This document shows positions 21,400 to 32,959 of a stretch of DNA of 64,000 nt, one piece after another; the first letter of the stretch is position 1; the number at the start of each line of letters is the position of its first letter. The stretch is from positions 27,947,217 to 28,011,216 of the forward strand of contig JASEVX010000012.1 in the NCBI GenBank assembly GCA_031761405.1, in the 5' to 3' direction. A model generated the notes under the pieces. It had not been told where the DNA came from. It worked only from the letters and a program-made list of their open reading frames with translations, and searched no databases. The stretch is from Serripes groenlandicus. Its lineage: Eukaryota; Mollusca; Bivalvia; Cardiida; Cardiidae. Made by a program: the position numbers and the translations under genes.

Positions 21400-21870
21400 G
21401 TCTGACCCTTGCCTCAAGGTCAAATTACGCCAAATACATCCGCTGGCATGCTGATCTAGAGCCAAATAGTCTCTAAAACTAACTTTGTTTGCGTAGGAAT
21501 GAGTGTATGCCATCACCAGAATGAGTTGCCTATATGACATAGTGTTTAAATTCATAACAAATGTGTACTGGATGCACTGGAAATGATTGATTTCCTCATT
21601 TTTAGTATTTTACCTTGTTTGAAAGTGAAAGTTAAGAATGTGAAAGACCAGTTTTGTCCGGGCCCGATTTGGTCCAAAATCACAGTTACCATTTTCCCTT
21701 GGTGAATTCTTTCTTGCATAATGCATGACCCCACATTTTCTTTGGATTGTTTTAAAGCTTAGAAGGTAACTCTTTTCAATGATACATGAGAAACGCTAAG
21801 AAAGTGTGACAATTGAGAAACTGGTCGATTTGCATGGAAACAAAGAAGGAATTTATTTGATGTATTGTGA
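21400..21870. repeat. Dispersed repeat R6, third copy
   Basis: Matches 12647-13080 with more divergence and no hairpin. Confidence 0.55.
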
Positions 21871-22183
21871 CCTAAAGTGCTTTTGGCTGGAAATAATTAA
21901 AGGTCAGTTTTGTGTCTGCTGCAAATATCGAAGCTGTACTGGATGGGATACAGTCAAATTGTTTTAAAAATTATGAAACTAGGTGCCTGGAGTGGGAATT
22001 AATCTCATGGGGGTATTCAGCTATCAGGTAATAGCCACTTTTACATTTTTTTCATAAAAAATAATGGTTTTCTAGCTATTTAAACTTTTCTTTGATTGTT
22101 TAATGGGCCTAAACATGCATTTGACTAAATATTAATATTTGACGAAGGGACAAAGTAAATACAAGTCGCTCATAAAACAAAAA
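21871..22183. other. No recognisable feature
   Basis: AT-rich, no tRNA boxes and no shared repeat noticed. Confidence 0.4.
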
Positions 22184-22256
22184 AGGTTCCGCTGGGGATC
22201 GAACCCAGGACCTTCTGCGTGTGAAGCAGACGTGATAACCGCTACACCACGGAACC
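22184..22256 (-). tRNA. tRNA-Val (CAC), minus strand
   Basis: Complete cloverleaf read on the minus strand with loop TTCACAC. D loop AGCGGTTA instead of AGTGGTTA and T loop TTCGATC instead of TTCGAGC mark it as an independent lineage. A T6 terminator follows on its own strand. Flanks do not resemble the plus-strand CAC loci. Confidence 0.93.
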
Positions 22257-22914
22257 GTAATCAATCTTTGATATAAAATGAACACGTGTCTTTTTTTTTT
22301 ATTTATTCGATATATTCCGAATCTTAAAATCTTTCAACATTTCGTGACTTTGATCAATCCTATGTATGTTGTATGTTAATTTTGAACATCGTCCCAATTG
22401 GAGACATCGGTCAGTTATCTCCCTTTAATACTCTCTACATCTAGCTAGGTCCTATCATTTGGTTTACTCTGTTTTTATCATTGGTTTCTTTGCACTGGAT
22501 GGTGCACTTATAATTGCATTTTCTTGGCCAACTGTTATTAGATTGATTAGTAATTCCACATTTGTTTTCTTTAAACACTGCTATGTAAATTTTTCTCTTT
22601 TGAATCATCACTTTAATTAACACATTTATGATTAATGTGTACAGAGTAATTGCAATATCTCATTGCGAAATAACGATAAAGACAAAGGATTCCAACTAAA
22701 AGGACCTACCAACTATTTGGTCTTCCTTGGTCTTTATCTGACAAGGGAGATAATATAATTATCATTAATGTCCCTCATTGATGCACCAGGGGAAAGTGCA
22801 GGCTCTGGATGATTTAACTTGAAGGTGTGTTAGCTTAGATTCATCTGCTTTTCCTCTTCCGAGATAAAGATTAACGTGGCCCCTATTATAGTAATACTGC
22901 TTAAATAACATAAC
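22257..22914. other. No gene; flank repeat near 22850
   Basis: The end of this stretch (CCTCTTCCGAGATAAAGATT) is the upstream flank of AAC genes. The rest is AT-rich with a GGTCTTTATCTGACAAGGGAG repeat-like motif. Confidence 0.4.
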
Positions 22915-23023
22915 GGCCCCGTGGCGTAGTGGTTATCATGTCTGCTTAACACGCAGAAGGTCCTTATTATATACCATAATCATATACCACGCAGAAGGAC
23001 CTGGGTTCGAGCCCCGGTGAACC
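22915..23023 (+). pseudogene. tRNA-Val (AAC) with internal insertion
   Basis: The 5' part reads GGCCCCGTGGCGTAGTGG with a normal TTAACAC loop. After GGTCCT there are about 37 extra nt, then CACGCAGAAGGACCTGGG repeats the region already passed. The acceptor end CGGTGAACC no longer pairs. Confidence 0.8.
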
Positions 23024-23299
23024 TTCCTTTTTAAATGAGTGACTTGAACATGTTTTGTATTTTACTGTCTCTTCAAGAACAAAGTCGCATAGGTCACGTA
23101 TGTTGCTCATATACCATATACAACAAATGTGCGGCTGTAGTCTGCTGCAGATACGTCGAAAGGCGTACATAAGCAGGCAATGATTCAATTCTAACTTAAA
23201 TGTATGTACAGTGGTGGCCCCTGTGGCTGCGGGACACTCAATAAAAATGGAAGCCACGGACTGACCCTTGCTTGAACTGTTAGAGTCGGCTAAAAGGGT

Positions 23300-23558
23300 C
23301 AGTCCAGGGGATGTGAGGTCGAACCCCGGCACGGCCAACATTCTTTCCGACGTTTGACAAAAGTCACTGTGACAATAGTCATTCGTCTTCCACCAATGAG
23401 CTAACAGTCTATGTGGAAAAGCAACCAGTTGCTTGGAATGAATGTTGAGTGGAGTACTGGTGTGAGAAAGCTAGGAAACACACGAGTAGGTGAACTGGCC
23501 GCCGTGATATGACTGAAACATTGTTGAAACGGCGTGATACCCCAATCAATCAATCTTT
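23300..23558 (+). mobile_element. SINE-A, 5'-truncated
   Basis: It begins at the B-box part (GGTCGAACCCCGGCACGGCC) and runs to the CCAATCAATCAATC tail. It sits inside the block that precedes the Val-TAC locus. Confidence 0.75.
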
Positions 23559-23759
23559 TCAATCAAATGTTTCCAAAACAAATTTGCATTGAAGTCAATG
23601 CAACACTTGAGCTCTAGCAGGTGGGTGGTATTTGTTTCATAACATATATATATTTGTTATCTCGATGTAATTTAAAGTGTGAGAATTATCTTAAACTAAA
23701 GCTGGGCTGCGTATTAGTGGTCCCAGACTAAAGTAAGTAGTTCAATACATTCAAATATC

Positions 23760-23832
23760 GGTTCCGTAGTGTAGTGATTATCACGTCTGCTTTACACGCA
23801 GAAGGTCCTGGGTTCGAGCCCCAGCGGAACCT
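23760..23832 (+). tRNA. tRNA-Val (TAC)
   Basis: The only intact TAC copy. It reads GUA. Acceptor, anticodon (TCTGC-TTTACAC-GCAGA) and T arms are perfect, with a T6 terminator. The D loop has GTGATTA in place of GTGGTTA, changing one of the conserved G pair and the last base of the A box. The downstream flank is the CAC type. Confidence 0.88.
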
Positions 23833-24075
23833 TTTTTGGTTAGAAATGAGTGACGTGTTTTTTTACTTTTTCCCTTCGACAAATATTAATCTATTGCTAT
23901 GATGTCCAAGAATAAATAACCTACAACTTAGGATTTATCAAAATCACGAAATGTTAAAATATTGAATGATTCGGGTTTTCTTAAAACAAAGTAAAACCTA
24001 CAAATCTCAGTTTTGAATGCAAATAGATTAAGTATACTACTTTACACTCTTAAGAAATGTCGATTTGTTTTAACA

Positions 24076-24180
24076 ATCTCCCAACATACAGCCGCTTTCT
24101 GCCGCTTCTGCAGCAGACGACTTTTGAAAACATTGTGACAAAATGAGGAATTGCTCAAAACGAACACATTTTACTATATA
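24076..24180 (+). mobile_element. M1 left-half remnant
   Basis: CCCAACATACAGCCGCTTTC, TCTGCAGCAGACGACTTTTG and AACATTGTGACAAAATGAG; the right half is absent. Confidence 0.5.
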
Positions 24181-24599
24181 CACATTTTGTCAAAACTTCA
24201 GTATGTGTAACCTTTCCCTCGTAAATAAATCCTTATCTTACAACTTTCGGAAATTATCATATTGACAAATATTAAAGTTAGAACAGAGTAGAAATCATTG
24301 TGAGAAAAGTGGCTATTGGTTGTTTCAGTCAATACCTCCGTTCACCAAAATGCTTTCACACGTCTGTTTCATCATACTATTACTGTCCTTAGATGAAACT
24401 ATACCACGTTTCACTAGAAACCAAATATGTCATCTGCCGTTTGTTTGAAAGGTCAGTTTTCAACTAGAATAATACTATTTGAAACTCGGTGCTATATTCT
24501 ACTATAACACATCAATTATAGAGTGATTTACTTTCTTTGTGAATACTTTATTAGTTTTATTTTAAAACGATGTTACTTGAAAACATAATGATGTGGGGT

Positions 24600-24932
24600 C
24601 AGCAATTTCTTCTTTTGTCACTATGTTTTCAAAAAGCCGTCTGCTGCAGAGGCGTCAGAAAGCGTCTATATGAGGAAGAGGGTTAATGTATAAATAAAGT
24701 TTATTAATGATATGAATATTAGAGGAAAAAAATAACTTTCTCAAATGCGCAATTTCGCATTTTCCCACAATGTTTTCAACTTTGTATCAAAACAATTTTA
24801 CAGACATGACACAGTTTTACTCAGAAGTTGAAACACTTTTTAAAAAAGCAATTACCTCTTTTTCTCTTTTTCTTCCCCGAGATAAAAAATAACGTGGCGC
24901 CTAGTATAGCAATACTGCTTAAATATCATATC
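24600..24932 (+). repeat. Third copy of the 10941 upstream flank
   Basis: M1 right end, TGTATAAATAAAGTTTATTA, CAAATGCGCAATTTCGCATT and GGCGCCTAGTATAGC lead into the 24933 gene as they do before 10941 and 17277. A short piece (AATATTATTTAAACC...) is deleted. Confidence 0.75.
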
Positions 24933-25005
24933 GGTTCCGTGGTGTAGTGGTTATCACGTCTGCTTAACACGCAGAAGGTCCTGGGTTCGAGCCCCAGCGG
25001 AACCT
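24933..25005 (+). tRNA. tRNA-Val (AAC)
   Basis: Intact; terminator TTATTTTT. The downstream flank differs from 10941, indicating recombination between units at or near the tRNA. Confidence 0.95.
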
Positions 25006-25484
25006 TATTTTTAAAATATTTTAAAGTGTTTTCTATTTTCTTCGAGATAAATCTAACGTGCAAATTCTGGCAGATTAAAATTTTGCTTAAAGTGAACAGA
25101 TTATGAATATCAAAGATTTTGAATATCAAAGAAAAAAGTGCTATATATCATAAGAAGAGAATAAGAGGAAGTTCACTTTGATTAACTTGTAAAAACATCG
25201 TGGGAAAATATAAAGGAAAATTATGTTTTAGCTCTTTCTCTTATCCACACAATGTTTGTTGTAAATTATTCAGTGTTCGTGCATTGGTCAATCAGGTAAC
25301 TCGTCTTTGTTTTAATTGATATTCGGATTATCTCCCCTGATTCAATCTGTAATCCATTGCGGTGATGTGACATTATCAAAATCATAAAACGTAAGAGTAG
25401 TTCGTATAAATGTAAAAACAGACGGGCTCTCATTTCTGAATATAGTTAGATACAGTTATTACTTTACAAGAAGGCATGCATATC

Positions 25485-25557
25485 GGTTCCGTGGTGTAGT
25501 GGTTATCACGTCTGCTTAACACGCAGAAGGTCCTGGGTTCGAGCCCCAGCGGAACCT
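25485..25557 (+). tRNA. tRNA-Val (AAC)
   Basis: Intact; TTCTTTTTGCGGAT downstream flank as at 13213 and 36912. Confidence 0.95.
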
Positions 25558-25639
25558 TCTTTTTGCGGATAAGTGACTTGAACAACTATTTTTTCAAGAA
25601 AGAAAATAGCATAAATCATTCATATTGCTTATATACCTC

Positions 25640-27650
25640 CCTCACAAGGTTTGTACCTGTCCTTACTTAGTTCGCTCAAAACAAAACAACAACACTACTC
25701 TATGTTGTGCGTACAGAGAGACGCATGTATTGGCAGTCGACACACATATATACAATGTACATATATATATAACAGGCATATGTTTGTAATAAATACATTA
25801 CAGAAATGTAAAAGAAATACATGTTTGTCCCGGTACTCAGACATTAGTTACTGCGTATGGCTGACTCGCCCAGGAACAACCAGAGATAAAACTAATAGTA
25901 AAAAACTCTAGAAACCTGTGTCCATTTGTCAAATGTCATACCATGAAATGTCGAACCTCATTTGCAGTATTAATCCTTAAGATATCATTTAATAATGTAT
26001 GAGTATACTCATATGTATTGAAATTAAGTTTTCTCTTTTAACTTATTAATCATACCTGAAATAGGAATACTATCTAACAAAGATTTCCAAACAGAAATAA
26101 ATATAAATACATTATTCCCTTATCAAATAATATATAAATCAAAGCGCCAATGGCACTGTAGTGGCGATCGTATGGAAAATCCTGCAAAGTAACAAGCAGT
26201 ATATCGGTGTAGGGCTTGCGATGACTCTGGTGCGGGTATATTTGAGAATGTATCACCCCTGCAGTAGAATAATGTTAGTTTGCCAGAATGTTGTCTTGGT
26301 GATTATTTAGTTACGTTCGGAAATTGGTCATGATGTGTTCAAAATTAGGCCATTCCAAAGTTATGAAAAATCTAGTTGGTATTCGATAGACTACCGTTTT
26401 AGCTCATTAGAATGGCTATTTGTAATCTAAATTGTTTCGGTAATCACATGTTTATCACCAGGTCGCTAGGCCATATTAAGATAAAATATATTTTAGAAAT
26501 GAATAAATTATCAAGAAAGGAGAGAAAACAGTATCCATTAGTTTGGTGTTTGTTTCAATGATGTCCGATATCAAACAGGTCTGTTCAATTTAGTCCCTTC
26601 ACATTGCATGATTGAGGGTTGTCGGTTGTTAAACTGCTTCGAATAATGTGAGTGCAAAAACAAACACAAAACATGCTCAAAAAGCACAATTTCACTATTT
26701 GCCAAACTGTTCAATTTATAAATGCTCGATCTCCAAACTAAATTAGGCTACACTGTCAGCATCGATTGCTAATTGACTCTAGAACGTGCAGACGTGTATA
26801 CATCACGTGTATACACACTGACATCGTGTGTCCTTTAAACCTTTGTTAACCAGTCTTATCATCTAGACGCTTTCATATATTTAAACAAATACAAAATAAA
26901 GCGTTTATAATATTGAGATTTACAAGCTCTTCTGGTTTTTGGTCTCGCGAGCTATTTATAGAACCTTTTGGAATTTCCAGATTTGAGTATCATCAGAGTT
27001 GCCGTTATTTGCAAGGCAGAACGCGCAATGATATTTATTATCTGCCAAATCATGACGAAGATAATATTTACATATTTTAACTCTATGTAGATAATGTCTC
27101 GATAAATATTAGTAACAATCCGGTACCAAAGTAGCACTGACATAATTATTATTAATCACGTCTCTGCATCAATGATGGAACTATAACGGATGTGAGTAAA
27201 TTAGTTTGCAGTAAGGTAAAAAAATATCAACCGATTGTTCAAAACCGACTATATAAATATTTTTCGTTGTTGTTGTTTCTGTTAGCATTGTGGCGATTGT
27301 CAAACCAATCGCCACAAAAATGATATCATTTCCATTTCAAAATTCTAACATGTTATATAACCAAGAAATATCTAATTTTAAATCTTAGAAATGCGACTGC
27401 CTCTGTCGATTGTCTCGCTAGAAGTGAGTTCTCGAAACGCCCAAGCTATAAATAGCTATCGCACATACATCCCGTGCGTATACAAAACCGGTTTTGTAGC
27501 TTCCCTCCGTGAGGACAGAGTACAAAGGTACTCAGCTATACGTTGTACCGTCGAGTACCAGCAAGTAATGCGTGGGGTGGTATGTTTTCATATATTATAT
27601 ATATGCTTCATCATATCGATCTAGATATAAGATGAGAGCATTGCTAAGGT
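25640..27650. other. 2-kb stretch with no tRNA
   Basis: The longest tRNA-free gap inside copy-rich territory. Short open frames (25651, 26074, 26952, 27391) lack recognisable domains. An 11-bp perfect hairpin, TGTGGCGATTG with loop TCAAAC, is at 27289-27316. Nothing else noted. Confidence 0.5.
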
Positions 27651-27689
27651 AAAAAGAATTACTTTCAAAACTGTTCAAATGTATATATC

Positions 27690-27746
27690 GGTTCTGTATT
27701 GAAGTGGTTATCACGTTTTCATTACACGCATAAGGTCATGGGTTCT
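27690..27746 (+). pseudogene. tRNA-Val (TAC)-like fragment
   Basis: GGTTCTGTATTGAAGTGG ... TTTCATTACACGC...GGTCATGGGTTC, then a T-rich run. The 3' acceptor is missing. Confidence 0.7.
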
Positions 27747-27818
27747 TCTTTTTTTCTTTTTCTCTCCCCCCTAATATAGCAATAATGCATAAATATCATA
27801 CTACCTCAATATCATATC

Positions 27819-27891
27819 GGTTCCGTGGTGTAGTGGTTATCACGTCTGCTTAACACGCAGAAGGTCCTGGGTTCGAGCCCCAGCGGAACCT
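27819..27891 (+). tRNA. tRNA-Val (AAC)
   Basis: Intact; T6 terminator after TTCC. It starts 73 bp after the decayed TAC fragment. Confidence 0.95.
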
Positions 27892-28126
27892 TCCTTTTTT
27901 AAGAAATGATAAACGTAAACGTAAAAAGAAATAGCTTAATCTTGAAAAAATACTGGCCGATTTACTACGCGTAAATAAATCCCTCTGTAGTTGTAAAATT
28001 AACGTGAATAAACGACATGTACATGAAATAACTGAACTATTTCCCATATACATGTATAACAAATATGCAGCCGATGGCTTAAAAATAACAACTTGGAATC
28101 ATCTAGGCAACATTTGATAAATCTCT

Positions 28127-28355
28127 TTAACCCTTGCCCTCATACGACAATTCTGAAGCAGACGACTTAGAACATATTTTGTCAAAATATAGAAAATCTC
28201 CATAATTGAATGGATAACCTATGACTAAAAGTGGAACATTGTGGCAAAAGGAGAAATTGCCCGTTGTTGTGCAATTTCTTCTTTTGTCACTATGTTTTCA
28301 AAAAGTCGTCTGCTGCAGAGGGGTCAGAAAGCGTCTATATGAGGGAAAGGGTTAA
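28127..28355 (+). mobile_element. M1 MITE
   Basis: TTAA at both ends, intact palindromic core (AAATTGCCCGTTGTTGTGC...), full termini. Confidence 0.85.
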
Positions 28356-28386
28356 ATGAGACAATCTTTATTGAATAAAGATGAAA

Positions 28387-28753
28387 AATAATTGCGGCAA
28401 AAGGATAAATTGCTCATTCGGAGCAATTTCTTCTTTTGCCATACTTGTTTTAAACGTAGTCTGCTGCAGATACGTTAAAAGGCGTCAAGAATCCGCTGTG
28501 GTCGAGTGGTTAGCGTCGGGGATTTCGAAACCGGGTGTCCCGGGTTCGATCCCCAGTCGCGGCACCTCGGTCATGGTGGAGTGCCCCTGGGCAAGGCACA
28601 TTGTCTAGCCTAGTACTGGTTTGTTTACCCAGGGATCATGAATAAGTGAACTGTCGCCGTGATATAACTGAAATAATGTTGGTAGCGGCGTAAAACCACA
28701 ATAAATAAATAAATTAATTAATTAAAAGGCGTCAATACGCAGGAAATGGTTAA
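28387..28753 (+). mobile_element. M1 remnant split by a SINE
   Basis: Right half of an M1-like copy (AAATTGCTCATTCGGAGCAA, GTCTGCTGCAGATACG). It is interrupted at 28489 and resumes at 28736 with TACGCAGGAAATGGTTAA. Confidence 0.65.
28489..28721 (+). mobile_element. SINE-B, full length
   Basis: The tRNA-like head has A-box region GGTCGAGTGGTTAGCG and B box GGTTCGATCCC. The body has GGTCATGGTGGAGTGCCC and GGCAAGGCACATT; the 3' region has GTCGCCGTGATATAACTG ... GCGGCGTAAAACC; the tail is AATAAATAAAT. The target duplication TTAAAAGGCGTCAA flanks it at 28475-28488 and 28722-28735. The head resembles a Ser/Leu-type tRNA only loosely. Confidence 0.85.
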
Positions 28754-29252
28754 AGTTCTAATTTGAATGTATCTACATTGATTGATAAAAGATAACGTTA
28801 GGACTTAAATCACTTGTTTGCAGAAAGTACAGTTCTGACAGATTAAACTTAACAGTTTATAATTGTTAGATTAGAGTCATCTGCTTCAAAATGTCAAAGG
28901 AAAACGTGCTATATATTTAAATATTGGAAGATAACGTTGATTATCGTGTGAAAACTGTCGTGGGAAAACTAAAAAGAAAAATCTTTCTTAACTATTTCTT
29001 TTTTGTTCACAATGTTTCCAAAACAACAAATAGTTATTGCAAATGCTTAACTTGTCGACTGTATCAAGTGACTGGTCTTCGTCTGGATTGAGATACGGGT
29101 TATCTCTCCTGTTGCAAATACGATGTCTAAAAGTAACCTACAACATTCTATGCTTCATTAATGTCGTGAAATGTTAGAATATTGATTGATTCAATCGATA
29201 AAATGTACGTTCATTTAGATATTCTATAAACTATCGATACGATATTCACAGC

Positions 29253-29325
29253 GGTTCCGTGGTGTAGTGGTTATCACGTCTGCTTCACACGCAGAAGGTC
29301 CTGGGTTCGAGCCCCAGCGGAACCT
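29253..29325 (+). tRNA. tRNA-Val (CAC)
   Basis: Intact. GC rather than ATC precedes the gene. Upstream block CTGGTCTTCGTCTGGATTGA is shared with 35420; downstream block is the usual CAC type. Confidence 0.95.
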
Positions 29326-29469
29326 TTTTATTTTATAGTGACTTACTTTTTAATTTTTCCCTTCGTCAAATATTAATCTATTGAAACAATACGAAACTAT
29401 CCTACATTAAAATATTAAAGATTTGGGTTTTCTTCAAACAAAATAAAAAAGACGATTCTCAGTTTTGAA

Positions 29470-29675
29470 TGCAACTTTACTCTCTGCTCTTCGGCAGACG
29501 ACTTTTAAAAACATTGTGAGAAAATGCTTAAAACGAGAAATGTTTCCTTTTTGCCAAATTGTTTTTAACATTTTTTAATAATTGTCTTTTCATTTAAAAG
29601 TAATTTCCATATTTTTGACTGAATGTGTTTAAAGACGTTGGCTGGAGATTTGTTGTCTGTTGGAAAGGCGTTTAA
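29470..29675. mobile_element. Diverged M1 remnant
   Basis: CTCTTCGGCAGACGACTTTT and a distal ACGTTGGCTGGAGATTTGTT; both TTAA ends are lost. Confidence 0.45.
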
Positions 29676-29716
29676 ATGTCAGTTTACGAGGCCATGTATA
29701 GATGTAGTGTAGTGTA

Positions 29717-29985
29717 GGCCGTTTTTTTTAAAACAATTTCTCAGTTATATCACGGCGGCCAGTTCACCTACTCATGCATTTCCTGGTTTTTCTCACACCA
29801 GTACTCCACACAACAATCTTCCCAAGCAACTGGCTGCTTTTCCACATAGACTTAGCCCATTGGTGGAAGACGAATGACGCATGTCGCATTGAATTTGTCA
29901 ATCGTCGGAAAGAAAGTTGGCCGAGCCGGGATTCGATCTCACAACCCCTGGATTGACAGCCCGCGTCGCTACCAATTAACCACTT
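29717..29985 (-). mobile_element. SINE-A, minus strand
   Basis: Near-complete copy in reverse: AACAATTTCTCAGTTATATC, then the body, then a head ending at GTCGCTACCAATTAACCAC. The AATC tail is missing. Confidence 0.8.
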
Positions 29986-30324
29986 TTCACCAGAAAACAA
30001 TCATGTCAACTGCCGTTTGTTTGAAAGGTCAGTTTCAACTAGATTATCACTCTTTGAACTCGGTGCTATATTCGGCTATAACACATATAAGTATAGAGTA
30101 CTTTACTTTCTTTGTGAATACTTTATGATTGATTTAAACCGATTTGTACGTGAAAACATAAGGTTGTGGGGGTCAGACACCTAGAAACTTACTCTGAAAT
30201 GTTAGTGTTATCTGCTTTGAAAACATCGTAGGAATACATGTTTACCTATATATAAGTGGAAATATATATTTTTGACTACATGGATACTGGCCGATTTACT
30301 ACGCATTAAAACTACTTCTGCTGT

Positions 30325-30620
30325 TGTGGGTCAAAGGGAAGTAAATCATTTTCCATAGGCGACCATTATAGCGTTATGGGTTATGGTTCGTTACTAGCAA
30401 ATGAATTAACACATATTCCTATATCAAACTAAAGTTCATTCTTAGAACTACCAAAAAAGCAAAACAAACCCACATGTTCACCGTTTTTTGACAGAGCTAG
30501 GAGGTCAAATCAAAGGTCACCCTTATCCCGCACTGAATTTTACTTTCAATTTCAGAAAATACAGCATGTTCCCGAAAATGGCTATTAGAGTGTCAACATA
30601 GCTAAAAGCAAACACTATTT
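30325..30620. repeat. Dispersed repeat R5
   Basis: Shared with 43500-43810: TTTCCATAGGCGACCAT, TATGGGTTATGG, GGTCACCCTTATCCCGCA. Unknown family, no coding signal. Confidence 0.6.
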
Positions 30621-30799
30621 TGGTTATAAATCAGTCAGAGGTTATTCAACTTTATGAAAAACACTTTCATCTTTCAACAAAATCATTATTGTCCAATGGG
30701 AGCCAACCTCAGTCTTATATATTCATCCGAAACTCCCTGGACAAAATTGTCCGCCCGGCAAGCCGATCCGATTTACTTCCCTTTGACATGTAAATCTGG

Positions 30800-30976
30800 A
30801 ACAGTCTCGGTGGTGTAGTGATAGAACGTCCACCTCGGATAGCGGTAGGTCGCGGGTTCGATCCCCGGTAGGATCATACCAAAAGGACTTTAAAGATTGT
30901 ATCAATGACGCTCGGGATTGTGGGATAAGCATTACGACTGACTGACTGGTGTCAGGATAAATGGACCAGTAGTACC
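30800..30976 (+). mobile_element. SINE-C
   Basis: tRNA-like head GGTGGTGTAGTGATAGAACG with B box GGTTCGATCCC, then GGGATTGTGGGATAAGC and ACTGACTGGTGTCAGG. It is cut at 30977, where an M1 element entered TTAA. Confidence 0.75.
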
Positions 30977-31132
30977 TTAACCCTTTCCCGCATACGACAA
31001 ATCTGCAGCAGACGACTTTGAACATATTTTGTCAAAAAATAGAAAATCTCTATAATTGAATGGTTAACCTATGACTAAAAGTGGAAAACATTGTGGCAAA
31101 AGGAATAATTGTTCGTTTTGATCAATTTCTCT
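30977..31132 (+). mobile_element. M1 MITE, right end missing
   Basis: TTAACCCTTTCCCGCATACG to GATCAATTTCTC, then directly joined to the next M1. Confidence 0.75.
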
Positions 31133-31317
31133 TTAACCGTTTCCCTCATATAACAATTCTGCAGCAGATGACTTTGAACATATTTTGTCAAAAAAATAGA
31201 AAATCTCTATAAATGAATGAATAAGCTATGACTAAAAGTGGAAAACATCGTGGCAAAAGGAGAAAAGCCGTCCGCTGCAGAGGCGTCTGAAAGCGTCTAT
31301 ATGAGGGAAAGGGTTAA
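31133..31317 (+). mobile_element. M1 MITE, core deleted
   Basis: TTAA at both ends; the palindromic core is lost (AAAAGGAGAAAAGCCGTC), giving 185 bp instead of about 230. Confidence 0.8.
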
Positions 31318-31392
31318 GCTTACCCAGCAAACACCGTGTTATTACTGAACAGTGTTTGAGAGCAGAGTAAAACACAAAACAATGTAAATCTG

Positions 31393-31622
31393 TTAACCCT
31401 GTCCCTCATACGACAATTCTGCAGCAGACGACTTTGAACATATTTTGTCAAAACATAGAAAATCTCCATAATTGAATGGATAACCTATGACTAAAAGTGG
31501 TAAACATTGTGGCACAAGGAGAAATTGCACGTTTTGTGCAATTTCTTCTTTTGTCACTATGTTTTCTAAAAGCCGTCTGCTGCAGAGGCGTCAGAAAGCG
31601 TCTATATGAGGGAAAGGGTTAA
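31393..31622 (+). mobile_element. M1 MITE
   Basis: Full length, TTAA both ends, core AAATTGCACGTTTTGTGCAA. Confidence 0.85.
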
Positions 31623-32261
31623 GATGATATGACGAATCTAAGGTAAGCGAATTATCGACATGTACATACAATAATTGAACCATTTCGCATGTACAACAAA
31701 TATGCAGTAGATTACTTTTGTTTTTATCTAGACAAAAAATGAAAATGTTATGTAAATGAAAAAGAATTGAAAAAAAAAAATGTGACAAAATTATAAAATC
31801 ATGAGCGACTGAAATCCAGATGGCACGAAAAAAAAAAAAAAAAAAAAAAATTCGAATTTGCCCTAAATGTTATTCTTTATGTTATCCAAGTAAAACCAGG
31901 GTTAGAAAATGTATCGTTTTTTATCAATAAAGTGAACTTGAGTCGTTTTCAATTGTCCCGATGAAGGGGTTTCCTATTTAAAAATACTTATCCCGTTACT
32001 GACAGGGTAGAATTTGGATGGAAAAAGTATCGAAAACAAGAAAATCTCACCGATTATAGGGGTATGATATATGTCAGTTATCATATTTTAATGCCCCAAA
32101 TACAAAACACTTATCTTCTTAAAATTAGAAATTTTATTTTTTTTCGACAGTTGGGTGTCTGGAGTTCAGTCGCTTTAAAAGTAGTCTGTTTGCATATGCG
32201 TCAAACGGCGACTCTAAATAGGAAATAGTTAAATTCTCATTTAAATGTATGTACATTGTTT
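31623..32261. other. No gene; poly-A tract
   Basis: AT-rich with a 22-nt A run at about 31828-31849. No repeat with recognised ends. Confidence 0.45.
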
Positions 32262-32457
32262 ACCCCCTGTGGCTAAGGGACACTCAATAGGAATGACAGC
32301 CACAATCTGACCCTTGCTTTAGTCATTAGAGCCGGCTTAAAGGGTCTGAGCGATTGAAGTCAATGCAACTTTTGAGCTCCAGCTGGTTGGGTGGTATTGG
32401 TCTCATACCTTATATAAGTTTTATCCCGATCTAGATATAATGTGTGAGCATAACCTC
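32262..32457 (+). repeat. Block upstream of Val-TAC loci
   Basis: CCCCTGTGGCTAAGGGACAC through ACCTTATATAAGTTTTATC; separated from its TAC locus by an M1 insertion. Confidence 0.7.
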
Positions 32458-32672
32458 TTAACCTTTTCCCTCATATAGACGCTTTCTGACGCGGCTTTTT
32501 GAAAATATAGTGACAAAAGAAGAACTTGCTCAAAACGAGCAATTTCTCCTTTTGCCACAATGTTTTCCACTTTTACTCATAGGTTATCCATTCAATTATA
32601 GAGATTTTCTATTTTTTTAAAAAATATGTTATAAGTCGTCTGCTGCAGAATTGTCGTGAGGGAAAGGGTTAA
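32458..32672 (-). mobile_element. M1 MITE, reverse orientation
   Basis: TTAA both ends; relative to the 10428 copy the GACGC...TTTTTG end comes first. Core AACTTGCTCAAAACGAGCAA. Confidence 0.85.
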
Positions 32673-32708
32673 GTATGTATTTTAATACTGATCAAATGTA
32701 TATATATC

Positions 32709-32781
32709 GGTCCCGTAGTGCAGTGGTTATCACGTTTGTTTTACACGCGGAAGGTCATAGGTTCGTGCCCCAGCATTACTT
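32709..32781 (+). pseudogene. tRNA-Val (TAC)-like, decayed
   Basis: GGTCCCGTAGTGCAGTGG, loop TTTTACAC region, then CATTACTT where CGGAACC is expected. Acceptor unpaired. Confidence 0.75.
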
Positions 32782-32886
32782 TCTCTATTTTATGCAATAA
32801 CATTTTGTTTTTTCTTTTGTTTTTTCCCCCCAGATATATATAATGTGGCATCTAATATAGTAGCAATACTGCTACATTATCGTATC

Positions 32887-32959
32887 GGTTCCGTGGTGTA
32901 GTGGTTATCACGTCTGCTTAACACGCAGAAGGTCCTGGGTTCGAGCCCCAGCGGAACCT
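32887..32959 (+). tRNA. tRNA-Val (AAC)
   Basis: Body intact. Unlike the others there is no immediate T run (TTATTGTTTAAG); the first TTTTT is about 20 nt further on, so termination may be delayed. Confidence 0.93.

Noticed and set aside
28489..28565. tRNA-Ser or Leu gene
   Set aside because: The A- and B-box regions are good, but acceptor ends do not pair and the sequence continues into a SINE body with target duplications.
30800..30880. tRNA gene with B box GGTTCGATCCC
   Set aside because: It is the head of a SINE-C copy; the same head recurs at 41725, 49950 and 51960 with SINE body after it.
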